IMG/VR virus record: IMGVR_UViG_3300008113_000286
Span: 1 to 43,864 of that record
Length of the DNA: 43,864 nucleotides
Source of the DNA: a virus
Direction: 5' to 3' (one strand)
Shown: piece after piece, positions 24,638-31,454 of the stretch
Layout of the letters: each line of letters starts with the position of its first letter
How positions within the stretch are numbered: the first letter of the stretch is position 1
Notes under the pieces: generated by a model
Database searches by the model: none
The model's input: only the letters and a program-made list of their open reading frames with translations
Told to the model about the DNA's origin: nothing
Program-made: the position numbers and the translations under genes

Positions 24638-27250
24638 TTATACGGGTGACGAAAATACGTCACTGCCAAGACCTTGTTGTACTGTAAGTTGTTTATCATT
24701 AAGTGAGTGTACGCCTCGATTAATTACGATTAGTTGATCCATCTTAGTATTTAAGCTCGCTAGCAAGGTCTCTGCACTTTCTGGCGGCTTGCCGGGCTTC
24801 TGTGATTCATTTTTCTTTTTAATTTCTTCTGCGGCTTTTTCTTTTATTTCAGCTTCTGCTTTGGCTTTATTTTCCATTTCGCGTCTGCTAGCTTCGTTGC
24901 CTCCGGTAGCTGGACTTCCGTTTTGATTCTTGTAGGCATAGGCTGCAACTTGTTCCGGGCTCATATTAGTGAAGTCTACTGCACTTGCAGCAGAAGATGT
25001 TGGACTTGCTGCTCCGGCGCTATTACTAGTGCCTCCACCGCCCCCGCCCCCGCTACCACCGCCACCAAACTTGCTACCGCTTGGCATTTTAAATTCTGGG
25101 ACATTAAATGCACCCTTAATATCACCATTCGCTAGCTGTTTTCGATCATTTGCACGTTCTACTTCTTTAGCTTTTTTATCATCTTCAATAGCTTTGATAT
25201 TAGCTGCCCTAACTCGATCGCGTTCTTCTGCTCTTGCATCTCTGTCTTTTTGTTTTGCTTCGAGTTCTTCTTTTTCTGCTTTAATCTGTTCTCTTGCAGC
25301 AGTGATACCATCTCCGCCACCAAAGAATTTGGCAATTTTTTCAGCAATACTTAACCATATATCAACATAATCTAAACCAAACGCAATAAATTTATCACGT
25401 AGCCATGCCATCTTATCGCCTAGCATTTCCATAATAGAACCAAAGGTCCATCCGTTGTCCCGTAGTGCTTTAAACAGAGCAACTACCACAACGATTGCTG
25501 CGGTAATTGGTAAGAATGATGCTGCAACTGCAAGCCCTGTAGCAATATACTGTGCCATGTTTGTTAACAATACAGGTATCATAGATAAGAAAGTAGGAAT
25601 CAAAGTTGCACCAATGACTGTAGCAACACCTGCTAATACAGGAAGCCAATTATCTACTAAAAAATTTCGAATACTAAGGAATACCGGTAATACATTTTCT
25701 TGAATCATTTTACCTAGCCAAGTAAATGCCGGTGTTAGATATTCAATAACTGTCTTCGCAGCAGCTAACAAATTATCAACCAAGTACACAAATGCCGGTA
25801 TAATTAAATCAGTTATAACTGCCGCTGCAAACATAACAGCAGGTACTAGATATTCTTGAAAAATTGGAATTACATATTTTTGTACTACTTCGATAAGCAT
25901 GTTCATCATACTCATCATTGAATTTAAAACACCGCTGGCATTAGCTAAAACCATTTGAAAAGTATTGCTAATTTCAGCAAGACTCTGTTTCATTGATTCC
26001 ATAGCAGCAGCTTGACCGTCAGTAGTTTTTGTAGCATCGTTTTGAGCTTTTGCTCCGTCTACCAATGCATTCTTGCCAATTCCAGCAGCAGCAGTGAACA
26101 TATTTGTTTGTTTAGCAAAGTCTGCACTATATCTACCAATATCTTTAAATTGAGAATTGGCTGCTTTACCTTCTTCGGCTAAAAGATTGTTTAATTTGTT
26201 TCTTTCTTCTAAGCTAATCTGTTCTCCACGTTGCGTCTTTTGAGCAAAGTCTGCCATCATAGCGGCTGATTTTGGCATCATGGACATGAAACGTTGACTT
26301 TCTTCAGTGGTTGCAGAACCAGTGGCCATGATATCTTTAGCAACATCTCGTAACGGTCCGGGCAATCCAGTAACTGTATTTCTGAATGACTCAGCAACTT
26401 TATCATCCATGCCAGCCATTGCTGCTTGATACTGCGCATCTGACATTAATTTTTGCTGTGCATCTTCTTGTTGTTTTCTAGTCTCGCCGGTTACTTTTGC
26501 CAACAAGTCCATTTCTTTTAGGTACGATTTAGTTCCTTGTACTAATTGAGCGTTTGTCATATTAGTATTCTTACCTCCTTGCATTGCAAGTTTGGTATAG
26601 TTTGCTAATCCTTGATTAACGTCTTCTGTAGAATATCCAAGGTTATATAAATCTTTACTTGTTGCTCTTAATGTTTTTGTGATATCAGCAAATCGCTTCC
26701 CACCGGCTTCTGTGTTACCACCTAAAAATCTAAGAGCTTCTCCGTTTTTGCTTACCAACGATGCAAAGTCTTTCATCGTCATGCCTGCATTGCTTGCAGC
26801 TCCGGCAAATGCATTTATACTTCCACCAAAAGTTGCTCCGCTTTGTGCTGCGCCTTGATATGCCGCTGTTGTATTTTCAACAGCTTTGGCAACTGCTGCA
26901 AACACTGTGCCCATAATAGGTATCTTATCAAATACAGCAGCAGCGCCGGAAAGACTGTCACCCATATTAGCAAGTCTATCGATTACTCCAACTACTCCGT
27001 TGCTAAAGTTAACGATTGTCTTAGCAGCAGTTCCTAATGATCTTCCAAATTGATTAGCTGCATTGCCGGCAGCACTCATTCCACCGGCGGCTCCCCCTCC
27101 AGATCCGCCGCCACCTCCACCACCTCCACCGCCGGCTGTATTCCGCTGAACTCCTGTCATTGCTTTAAGGATTGCTTGAAGTGTGGCTTCAGAAGCAGCG
27201 TTTTTCGCTTCTACGTTGCCTACACCAGGAATGTCAATTGTTACAGCCAT
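24638..27250 (-). CDS. Tail tape-measure-like protein
   Basis: An 870-aa protein starting MAVTIDIPGVGNVEAKNAAS. It has a poly-glycine linker (ten consecutive Gly near residue 40-50), a long helical Ala/Gly/Met-rich region (residues 60-430), strongly hydrophobic segments at about 455-600 that could span a membrane, a Lys/Glu-rich coiled-coil region (660-720), a second Gly/Ser linker, and a helical C-terminus with L-N-T-K-M-D-Q-L. This architecture is typical of phage tape-measure proteins, which set tail length and enter the host membrane. At about 0.15 nm per residue it would predict a tail near 130 nm. No lysozyme or peptidase motif was seen. It has its own late promoter and is followed by the portal gene. 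Confidence 0.75.
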   Translation of the reverse strand: MAVTIDIPGVGNVEAKNAASEATLQAILKAMTGVQRNTAGGGGGGGGGGSGGGAAGGMSAAGNAANQFGRSLGTAAKTIVNFSNGVVGVIDRLANMGDSLSGAAAVFDKIPIMGTVFAAVAKAVENTTAAYQGAAQSGATFGGSINAFAGAASNAGMTMKDFASLVSKNGEALRFLGGNTEAGGKRFADITKTLRATSKDLYNLGYSTEDVNQGLANYTKLAMQGGKNTNMTNAQLVQGTKSYLKEMDLLAKVTGETRKQQEDAQQKLMSDAQYQAAMAGMDDKVAESFRNTVTGLPGPLRDVAKDIMATGSATTEESQRFMSMMPKSAAMMADFAQKTQRGEQISLEERNKLNNLLAEEGKAANSQFKDIGRYSADFAKQTNMFTAAAGIGKNALVDGAKAQNDATKTTDGQAAAMESMKQSLAEISNTFQMVLANASGVLNSMMSMMNMLIEVVQKYVIPIFQEYLVPAVMFAAAVITDLIIPAFVYLVDNLLAAAKTVIEYLTPAFTWLGKMIQENVLPVFLSIRNFLVDNWLPVLAGVATVIGATLIPTFLSMIPVLLTNMAQYIATGLAVAASFLPITAAIVVVVALFKALRDNGWTFGSIMEMLGDKMAWLRDKFIAFGLDYVDIWLSIAEKIAKFFGGGDGITAAREQIKAEKEELEAKQKDRDARAEERDRVRAANIKAIEDDKKAKEVERANDRKQLANGDIKGAFNVPEFKMPSGSKFGGGGSGGGGGGGTSNSAGAASPTSSAASAVDFTNMSPEQVAAYAYKNQNGSPATGGNEASRREMENKAKAEAEIKEKAAEEIKKKNESQKPGKPPESAETLLASLNTKMDQLIVINRGVHSLNDKQLTVQQGLGSDVFSSPV

Positions 27251-27276
27251 TATGTTTTTCCAAGAAAAGTGCGCAG

Positions 27277-27283
27277 ATAAATA
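27277..27283 (+). promoter_or_regulatory. Late promoter core ATAAATA for the gp26-like gene
   Basis: The plus-strand sequence GCAGATAAATACTCTGC contains an exact late core, flanked by a 5-bp inverted repeat (GCAGA / TCTGC). It lies 31 nt upstream of the ATG at 27314 and faces the opposing promoter at 27296-27302. Confidence 0.6.
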
Positions 27284-27295
27284 CTCTGCTTATAT

Positions 27296-27302
27296 TATTT
27301 AT
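27296..27302 (-). promoter_or_regulatory. Late promoter core ATAAATA for the tape-measure gene
   Basis: The minus-strand sequence GATAAATAATATAAG carries an exact late core about 46 nt upstream of the tape-measure ATG. It also overlaps the GGAGATA ribosome-site region of the plus-strand gene, so the two divergent promoters are interleaved. Confidence 0.6.
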
Positions 27303-27313
27303 CGGAGATAAAA

Positions 27314-28177
27314 ATGGCAGAAATGCAGAATACAGAAATAAAAGGTACTAACCCGTTAACCCAGTACTTTAGACAACCAAAGATTTGGATCAAACTTCCG
27401 TCGGGTGGAAAATTTTATCCCAATAATGCGTTGGATCACAGTGCTAATGACGAATACCCTGTGTTTGCCATGACCGCTAAAGACGAATTATTATTTAAAA
27501 CACCAGATGCATTACTCAGCGGACAGTCAACAGTTGAAGTTATAAAGAGCTGCATCCCGGCAATTAGAGAACCATGGATGATGCCAAGCATTGATGTTGA
27601 TGCTGCATTAATTGCTATTAGATTAGCTACCTACGGTGAAAATATGGAAGTAACAGTTACATGTCCTAGCTGTAAAGAAGACAACGATTACACTATGAAT
27701 CTACGTGTATGGCTTGGACAATTTGATAACTTTGAGTACGACGACAGCGTTGACGTTGATCCGTTAACTATTAAAATTAGACCGTATTCATATAGAGAGA
27801 TTACCAAGGCAAGTCTTCAAACACTAGAACAACAAAAATTAGTACAAATTGCTACCGACGACACTATTTCAGATGATGAAAAGATTGATAGATTTCAAAA
27901 GGGATTTATCAAACTTACCGATCTAACTGTAGATCTTATTGCAGGATGCATTACTAGAATTGAAACTCCAGACGGCATTGTATCTGATTTAAAACAAATT
28001 AAAGAGTTTATTGATAATGCGCCTAAAGATATTTTTGATAAAGTGCATAAACATGTTTCTAAAATTAAACATGAAATCGATCTTAAGCCGCAGGATATGA
28101 AGTGTGCTCACTGTGAGGCAGAGTTCACAACTCCAATCACAATGGATCAATCAAATTTTTTCGCGGTAAGGTCTTAA
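27314..28177 (+). CDS. 26: Baseplate hub protein (gp26-like, T4 baseplate family)
   Basis: A 287-aa protein preceded by CGGAGATA. The N-terminal block F-R-Q-P-K-I-W-I-K-L-P-S-G-G-K-F-Y-P, then P-V-F-A-M-T-A-K-D-E and T-P-D-A-L-L-S-G, and P-S-I-D-V-D-A-A-L-I-A-I-R matches the T4-type baseplate hub family that includes gp26 of T4-like phages. Two CxxC pairs (Cys117/Cys120 and Cys264/Cys267) could bind one zinc ion. The gene is the only plus-strand gene between 1 and 35126 and converges with the next gene with a 17-nt gap. Its neighbour, the tape-measure-like gene, fits a shared role in initiating the tail on the baseplate hub. Confidence 0.85.
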   Translation: MAEMQNTEIKGTNPLTQYFRQPKIWIKLPSGGKFYPNNALDHSANDEYPVFAMTAKDELLFKTPDALLSGQSTVEVIKSCIPAIREPWMMPSIDVDAALIAIRLATYGENMEVTVTCPSCKEDNDYTMNLRVWLGQFDNFEYDDSVDVDPLTIKIRPYSYREITKASLQTLEQQKLVQIATDDTISDDEKIDRFQKGFIKLTDLTVDLIAGCITRIETPDGIVSDLKQIKEFIDNAPKDIFDKVHKHVSKIKHEIDLKPQDMKCAHCEAEFTTPITMDQSNFFAVRS

Positions 28178-28194
28178 GTCTTTCTGCCGTTCTT

Positions 28195-28641
28195 TTAAAG
28201 TTCGGTAACTAGTTCTTTAATTAGTACTACTTCTTTACCTTCTAGCTGTTTCCCAGCTAGAATTTTTTTGACTGCAATTTTATATTCTGGTTGAGACATT
28301 TTCTCAGAATATGCTTTGCTCAGAGACTGTTGTAAAATTACTTTGTCCGGTGCATACAATGGTGCTGATCTCAAATAATCAGCAAGTACTTTTTTAAATT
28401 CTTCAATTTCTTTTGGATTATACTTTGATTTAACTTCACCGGAATCTTTTTCGTCTTGATAAAATGGTTTTAATGCAGGATCAAAATCCTTGGCAAACAT
28501 TCCGCCAAACTTAGCAGCGCCCTTGAGTGCAGCACCAACGACACCGTTGCCTTGAGATGCTGTCTTAACAGCATCACCGGCCATCTTGGTTATATCGTCT
28601 TGCGTCTTATAGGCGTTGGGATTAAATTCGTAGAATTTCAC
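28195..28641 (-). CDS. Unknown protein with MKFxEFN N-terminus (148 aa)
   Basis: A 148-aa basic protein starting MKFYEFNPNAYKTQDDI. The middle is helical and Lys-rich (N-P-K-E-I-E-E-F-K-K-V-L-A-D-Y-L) and the C-terminus is G-K-E-V-V-L-I-K-E-L-V-T-E-L. A short Ala/Gly hydrophobic patch (V-V-G-A-A-L-K-G-A-A-K-F-G-G-M-F) is too short and charged to call a membrane segment. It overlaps the upstream 542-aa gene by 4 nt (ATGA), and both products begin M-K-F-x-E-F-N. Function not recognised; an internal or minor virion protein is possible. Confidence 0.65.
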   Translation of the reverse strand: MKFYEFNPNAYKTQDDITKMAGDAVKTASQGNGVVGAALKGAAKFGGMFAKDFDPALKPFYQDEKDSGEVKSKYNPKEIEEFKKVLADYLRSAPLYAPDKVILQQSLSKAYSEKMSQPEYKIAVKKILAGKQLEGKEVVLIKELVTEL

Positions 28642-30266
28642 TTTAGGCTGATCCGTTTAAGCATGGTCATTACTTTTGTAGTTGTTGCAGGATCTGCTGC
28701 AACTAGAGCAACAAATGCTTGACCACAAGCTGTCATTTGTGTACGATTAAGTTCTTTACCTTGTTTAATTGCAGTAACAGCCTGTGTTAATACTCGAGCA
28801 TCTACACCCGGTAACAGGCTTGCTAGTTCGTTAACATTCAATGTGCCTTTCACATCGCCTTCTTCGCCGTCTTGTCCAGTAAATCCTGCTTTCAGTCCTG
28901 CCATGAAGCCGCCGCCACTACCACCGGCTTGTTGTTGGCCGCCTTGTGCTGCTCCGCCGCTAGCCTGTTGACCACCTGCACCACCGGCTTGTTGCTGCCC
29001 TTGTGCTTGTTGGCCACCTGCGCCAATGCCTGCTCTAGCTGCATCCTGTGCTGCTGCTAGAAAAATCTTTGATAGTTGACCTCTGCTCAGTGCTTCTAGT
29101 AGTGCATTATACTCTTGTTCTAATGATTCACCATAGCTAGGCTGGACATTGCGTTCCCACTCTGCATCACCTTGTGCTCCTGCCGCTTTCTTTTTCTTTT
29201 GTTTAGGAGGTACTGGATTCTGTTGTGGTTCCTGCGGTTTCATTGTAACTGGATTAGATCCCATTTGTGTTTTAACAAACTGGTCTAATGCACTGCTAGT
29301 ACTGTTTGCACCGTTAGCTGGTTGACCTGCTCTCTTTGCTCTTTTAGCAATTGCCCCTGGAGTTTGACTTGGTCCGGCACCTGCAACTCTACCACCACCC
29401 TGTGGACGATTGCCTGCGGGTTGTGTTGGTGCTGCACTGCCGTCCGGTGCAGGTTCAGTTGCTGTTGCATCAGCTGCTGGAGCTGCTTGTTGTCCAACCG
29501 TACTACGTGGGTCAGTGGTGCTAGGAACTCCGCCTTGCACTCCCGGAGCAACAGGCGTACCTGGTTTATTTGTCATAGTTGTTGGATCAAACGTACCGCC
29601 TGTGCTAATAGTTTGTTTTCCACCAGCTGTTTGATTATTAAAATTAGGTTTTGCTGCTCCTGCTGCTTTATCCGCAGCATCGGATGCATCTCTATCAGCT
29701 TGAGTTTTAAATGGCTCTCCAGTATTACCGTCAAATCCAAAACCAGTGCCGCCGGCCTTTGGACTAGCACCCGGTGTTCGTGCTGCTGTCCCTGCATCAG
29801 CTGCTGGCTTTTCAGCGCCTGCTTGTGGTTGTTCTGCACCAGAGGCTGCTGGATCTTTTGTTGCATCGGCACCGGCAGCTGGTTTTTTAGCTGCATCACC
29901 GGCGGCTGCTGGCTCGTCCATGGTAGGTTCAATACGTTCTGGACTTCCGCCACCGGCTGCATTATCAACTGCACCCTTGGTATCTCCACCAGACTGAGCC
30001 ATGATAGCTTCTGCACCCTTTGTAGGAATGCCCTTTGACTTTAGAAACTGAATAACATTTTCGGGCTCTGCTTGATCACCTGTTTGTCCTAGGTAGCTCT
30101 TAAATTCAGAGTATAACTGATTAGCCATGGTACCAGTTTGTAACTTACCAGCAGCAGTTGAGCTAACCTTAGATAGTGAAGTTAATCCAAAAGTTTTTAA
30201 CGCACCCATTGGTGCTTCAGTTAAGTTATTTGTATTTTCGTTTTTATTGAATTCGTTAAATTTCAT
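28638..30266 (-). CDS. Unknown protein with Ala/Pro/Gln-rich linker (542 aa), likely virion-associated
   Basis: This 542-aa protein starts MKFNEFNKNENTNNLTEAPM. Residues 1-90 are an ordered helical domain (L-Y-S-E-F-K-S-Y-L-G-Q-T-G and V-I-Q-F-L-K-S-K-G-I). Residues about 95-345 are low-complexity Ala/Pro/Gly/Thr/Gln. Residues 345-400 have a Lys-rich patch followed by E-W-E-R-N-V-Q-P-S-Y-G-E-S. A further Gly/Gln-rich stretch leads into a helical C-terminus (N-E-L-A-S-L-L-P-G-V-D-A). No enzyme motif is visible. It has its own late promoter and so is probably a late, virion-associated protein. The repeats explain the many long false frames on the opposite strand. Function not recognised. Confidence 0.7.
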   Translation of the reverse strand: MKFNEFNKNENTNNLTEAPMGALKTFGLTSLSKVSSTAAGKLQTGTMANQLYSEFKSYLGQTGDQAEPENVIQFLKSKGIPTKGAEAIMAQSGGDTKGAVDNAAGGGSPERIEPTMDEPAAAGDAAKKPAAGADATKDPAASGAEQPQAGAEKPAADAGTAARTPGASPKAGGTGFGFDGNTGEPFKTQADRDASDAADKAAGAAKPNFNNQTAGGKQTISTGGTFDPTTMTNKPGTPVAPGVQGGVPSTTDPRSTVGQQAAPAADATATEPAPDGSAAPTQPAGNRPQGGGRVAGAGPSQTPGAIAKRAKRAGQPANGANSTSSALDQFVKTQMGSNPVTMKPQEPQQNPVPPKQKKKKAAGAQGDAEWERNVQPSYGESLEQEYNALLEALSRGQLSKIFLAAAQDAARAGIGAGGQQAQGQQQAGGAGGQQASGGAAQGGQQQAGGSGGGFMAGLKAGFTGQDGEEGDVKGTLNVNELASLLPGVDARVLTQAVTAIKQGKELNRTQMTACGQAFVALVAADPATTTKVMTMLKRISLK

Positions 30267-30294
30267 AGCGATGCATTATCCTAATATCGTAGTG

Positions 30295-30301
30295 TATTTA
30301 T
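30295..30301 (-). promoter_or_regulatory. Late promoter core ATAAATA for the 542-aa gene
   Basis: The minus-strand sequence TAATAAATACAC carries an exact late core 29 nt upstream of the ATG of the 542-aa gene. It also supports late, virion-type expression for the two unknown proteins. Confidence 0.6.
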
Positions 30302-30305
30302 TAGA

Positions 30306-30396
30306 ACGAAGCGATGCTTCGTCATTCGTATTTGCTTCGCAAACACTCATATTTTTCTTCTTCTTAATAATAGAAGCAGTGTTATGTGCGAAGCAC
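30306..30396. other. Cluster of three GCTTCG-type hairpins
   Basis: Three compact stems with 3-nt loops: ACGAAGC / GCTTCGT (30306-30322, 7 bp), TTTGC / GCAAA around TTC (30331-30343), and GTGC / GCAC around GAA (30386-30396). They share the same core word and lie just upstream of a late promoter. Confidence 0.5.
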
Positions 30397-30427
30397 TTTA
30401 AATATTATCTAGATTCGTCAGTCACAA

Positions 30428-30447
30428 TTGCCCGTTTGCACGGGCAA
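30428..30447. other. 8-bp GC hairpin with GCAA tetraloop on the minus strand
   Basis: TTGCCCGT / ACGGGCAA with a 4-nt loop. On the minus strand the loop reads GCAA, a stable GNRA tetraloop, and the stem is preceded, not followed, by a run of T, so it is not a standard terminator in either direction. Confidence 0.5.
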
Positions 30448-30558
30448 AAAAATGTAAAAAACATTATCTGAGTTCTTACAGTCACTAGCGTTATAGCATT
30501 ACTAAGGCGGTTGTCCGGTACCTCTAGCTACGTTCTTGTCCTTGCGGAAACAACGGCA

Positions 30559-30592
30559 GTTTATATAATATACGCTAACATAATATATAAAC
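30559..30592. repeat. AT-rich 34-bp inverted repeat with TATAAT-like words
   Basis: GTTTATATA at 30559-30567 pairs with TATATAAAC at 30584-30592, with a further 3 bp inside after one mismatch. TATAAT occurs at 30564-30569 on the plus strand, and TATATTAT-type words occur on the minus strand, so host-type promoters are possible, but no good -35 box is seen. Confidence 0.5.
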
Positions 30593-30692
30593 CTGGGATA
30601 TTTCTTCCCTCATTGGGCTCTATTAAATTATTTTCAAACAGCAAAACCGCGGCAGTTGCGATCTACGTCCTGTAAAGGATAGTTGCTGAGTG

Positions 30693-30708
30693 CTCTTGGC
30701 GGCAAGAG
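30693..30708. other. 6-bp hairpin CTCTTG / CAAGAG
   Basis: A perfect stem with a 4-nt loop (GCGG on the plus strand). It is followed 10 nt later by a GGGT / ACCC stem (30719-30734) and a TTTT run on the plus strand, so a weak plus-strand terminator cannot be excluded. Confidence 0.4.
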
Positions 30709-30789
30709 ACTTCCGTCCGGGTGTAGTTAAACCCCTTTTCCTAGGCGCCCGATATTAGCTGGCGCTTGCTTTAAACCGCGTTATTTTGC

Positions 30790-31224
30790 CTAGATTTGTT
30801 GAAGTTTGATAATATGCGAACCGTGTACACGTACTTGAATATGACCATTATAATAGTCATTTGTTTCTAAAACCTTACGTGCAAATTGCTCACGAGCCTC
30901 GATGTAGCTGCATTCTGATTTGGATTTACAGTAAAAAAGTATTTCTCTGGTGAAGTTTTCTGCGCCTAGTGCCACAACATCTTTGGTTAGTTCAGGGCTA
31001 GAACCGTAATATTCTTGCCAGTCACTGTCAATTTTGCTGCGGATTTTCTTCTTTTTCTTTGTGCCGTTTTTAAGTTTTACTGTTTTATAGGTGGTTTTGC
31101 TGAATTTGGCTAATTTTTTGCCTATGTATTTGCGCCCAGAGAAATTATTTGTGATAAGATAGACAAAGCCGATACAATCTTCTGGTAGTTCTGTGATAAT
31201 TGTATTCTTGTATAGCCATGTCAT
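30790..31224 (-). CDS. GIY-YIG-like nuclease
   Basis: A 144-aa protein from an ATG at 31224 (M-T-W-L-Y-K-N); a GTG at 31227 would add one residue. The N-terminal half has the GIY-YIG layout as G-F-V-Y-L-I-T-N...G-R-K-Y-I-G-K-K, followed by a Lys-rich insertion (N-G-T-K-K-K-K-K), then D-W-Q-E-Y-Y-G-S-S and E-I-L-F-Y...E-A-R-E-Q-F, where the last Glu is a candidate catalytic residue. GIY-YIG domains occur in homing endonucleases (T4 seg genes, I-TevI) and in standalone nucleases. No zinc-finger or DNA-binding tail follows. It overlaps the upstream gene stop (TGATG) and is followed by the 523-nt structured non-coding region. Confidence 0.75.
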   Translation of the reverse strand: MTWLYKNTIITELPEDCIGFVYLITNNFSGRKYIGKKLAKFSKTTYKTVKLKNGTKKKKKIRSKIDSDWQEYYGSSPELTKDVVALGAENFTREILFYCKSKSECSYIEAREQFARKVLETNDYYNGHIQVRVHGSHIIKLQQI

Positions 31225-31454
31225 CACGTAGTTATCTTGGGGGGTCTGCCTAGTATTCCTTTTCTGGCCTCTTTTCTTGCCTTTTGTTTATCTTGTATTT
31301 CGTTGCGCCTTGTGCTTGCTTCGTTGCGAATTTCGCTGAGCCAATATCTTGCCTTAATTCCTGCCTCTTTTGATTTCTTATACTCAAACCGATCCTGCCA
31401 CTTAAAATATTGCTGAAAAGCATAGATCATTTTGTCGTGGCTGTCTGAGCTCAT
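31224..31454 (-). CDS. Small basic protein downstream of gp46, function unknown
   Basis: A 76-aa basic protein starting MSSDSHDKMIYAFQQYFKWQ. It is predicted helical, with K-A-R-Y-W-L-S-E-I-R-N-E-A in the middle and a Lys/Arg-rich tail ending G-R-P-P-K-I-T-T. The tail resembles an AT-hook-like G-R-P motif, so DNA binding is possible. It overlaps gp46 by 4 nt (ATGA) and the nuclease gene by 1-4 nt, so the set is translated as one unit. Function not recognised. Confidence 0.65.
   Translation of the reverse strand: MSSDSHDKMIYAFQQYFKWQDRFEYKKSKEAGIKARYWLSEIRNEASTRRNEIQDKQKARKEARKGILGRPPKITT

Larger units (their letters stand above)
30267..30789. other. 523-nt non-coding region rich in inverted repeats
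   Basis: No credible gene is present on either strand. The region contains, from left to right, a late promoter for the 542-aa gene (30295-30301), three short hairpins sharing GCTTCG/CGAAGC (30306-30396), an 8-bp GC hairpin (30428-30447), an AT-rich 34-bp inverted repeat (30559-30592), a 6-bp hairpin CTCTTG / CAAGAG (30693-30708) and further short stems to 30792. Both flanking genes are on the minus strand. The right half is more GC-rich than its neighbours. It could hold a non-coding RNA, a replication start, or the remains of an insertion; I could not find a tRNA, a group I intron core or a hammerhead core. Confidence 0.75.

Noticed and set aside
29322-30038. Open plus-strand frame of 238 codons rich in Cys, Ser and Trp
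   Set aside because: It is a shadow of the Ala/Pro/Gln-rich coding region on the minus strand; the odd composition follows from the repeats.
30428-30452. Hairpin followed by A-run as a terminator
   Set aside because: The homopolymer is on the wrong side for a minus-strand terminator and is A, not T, for the plus strand.
30127-30471. Open plus-strand frame of 114 codons
   Set aside because: It is antisense to the start of the 542-aa gene, has no ribosome site and runs through the hairpin cluster.
30470-30790. A tRNA or tRNA-like gene in the non-coding region
   Set aside because: No T-arm with a normal TTC-R-A loop next to a matching acceptor stem was found on either strand; the GGGT/ACCC stem has the wrong loop.
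30470-30790. A group I intron or hammerhead ribozyme
   Set aside because: Conserved intron core words and the CTGANGA...GAAA hammerhead core are absent, and no split gene flanks the region.
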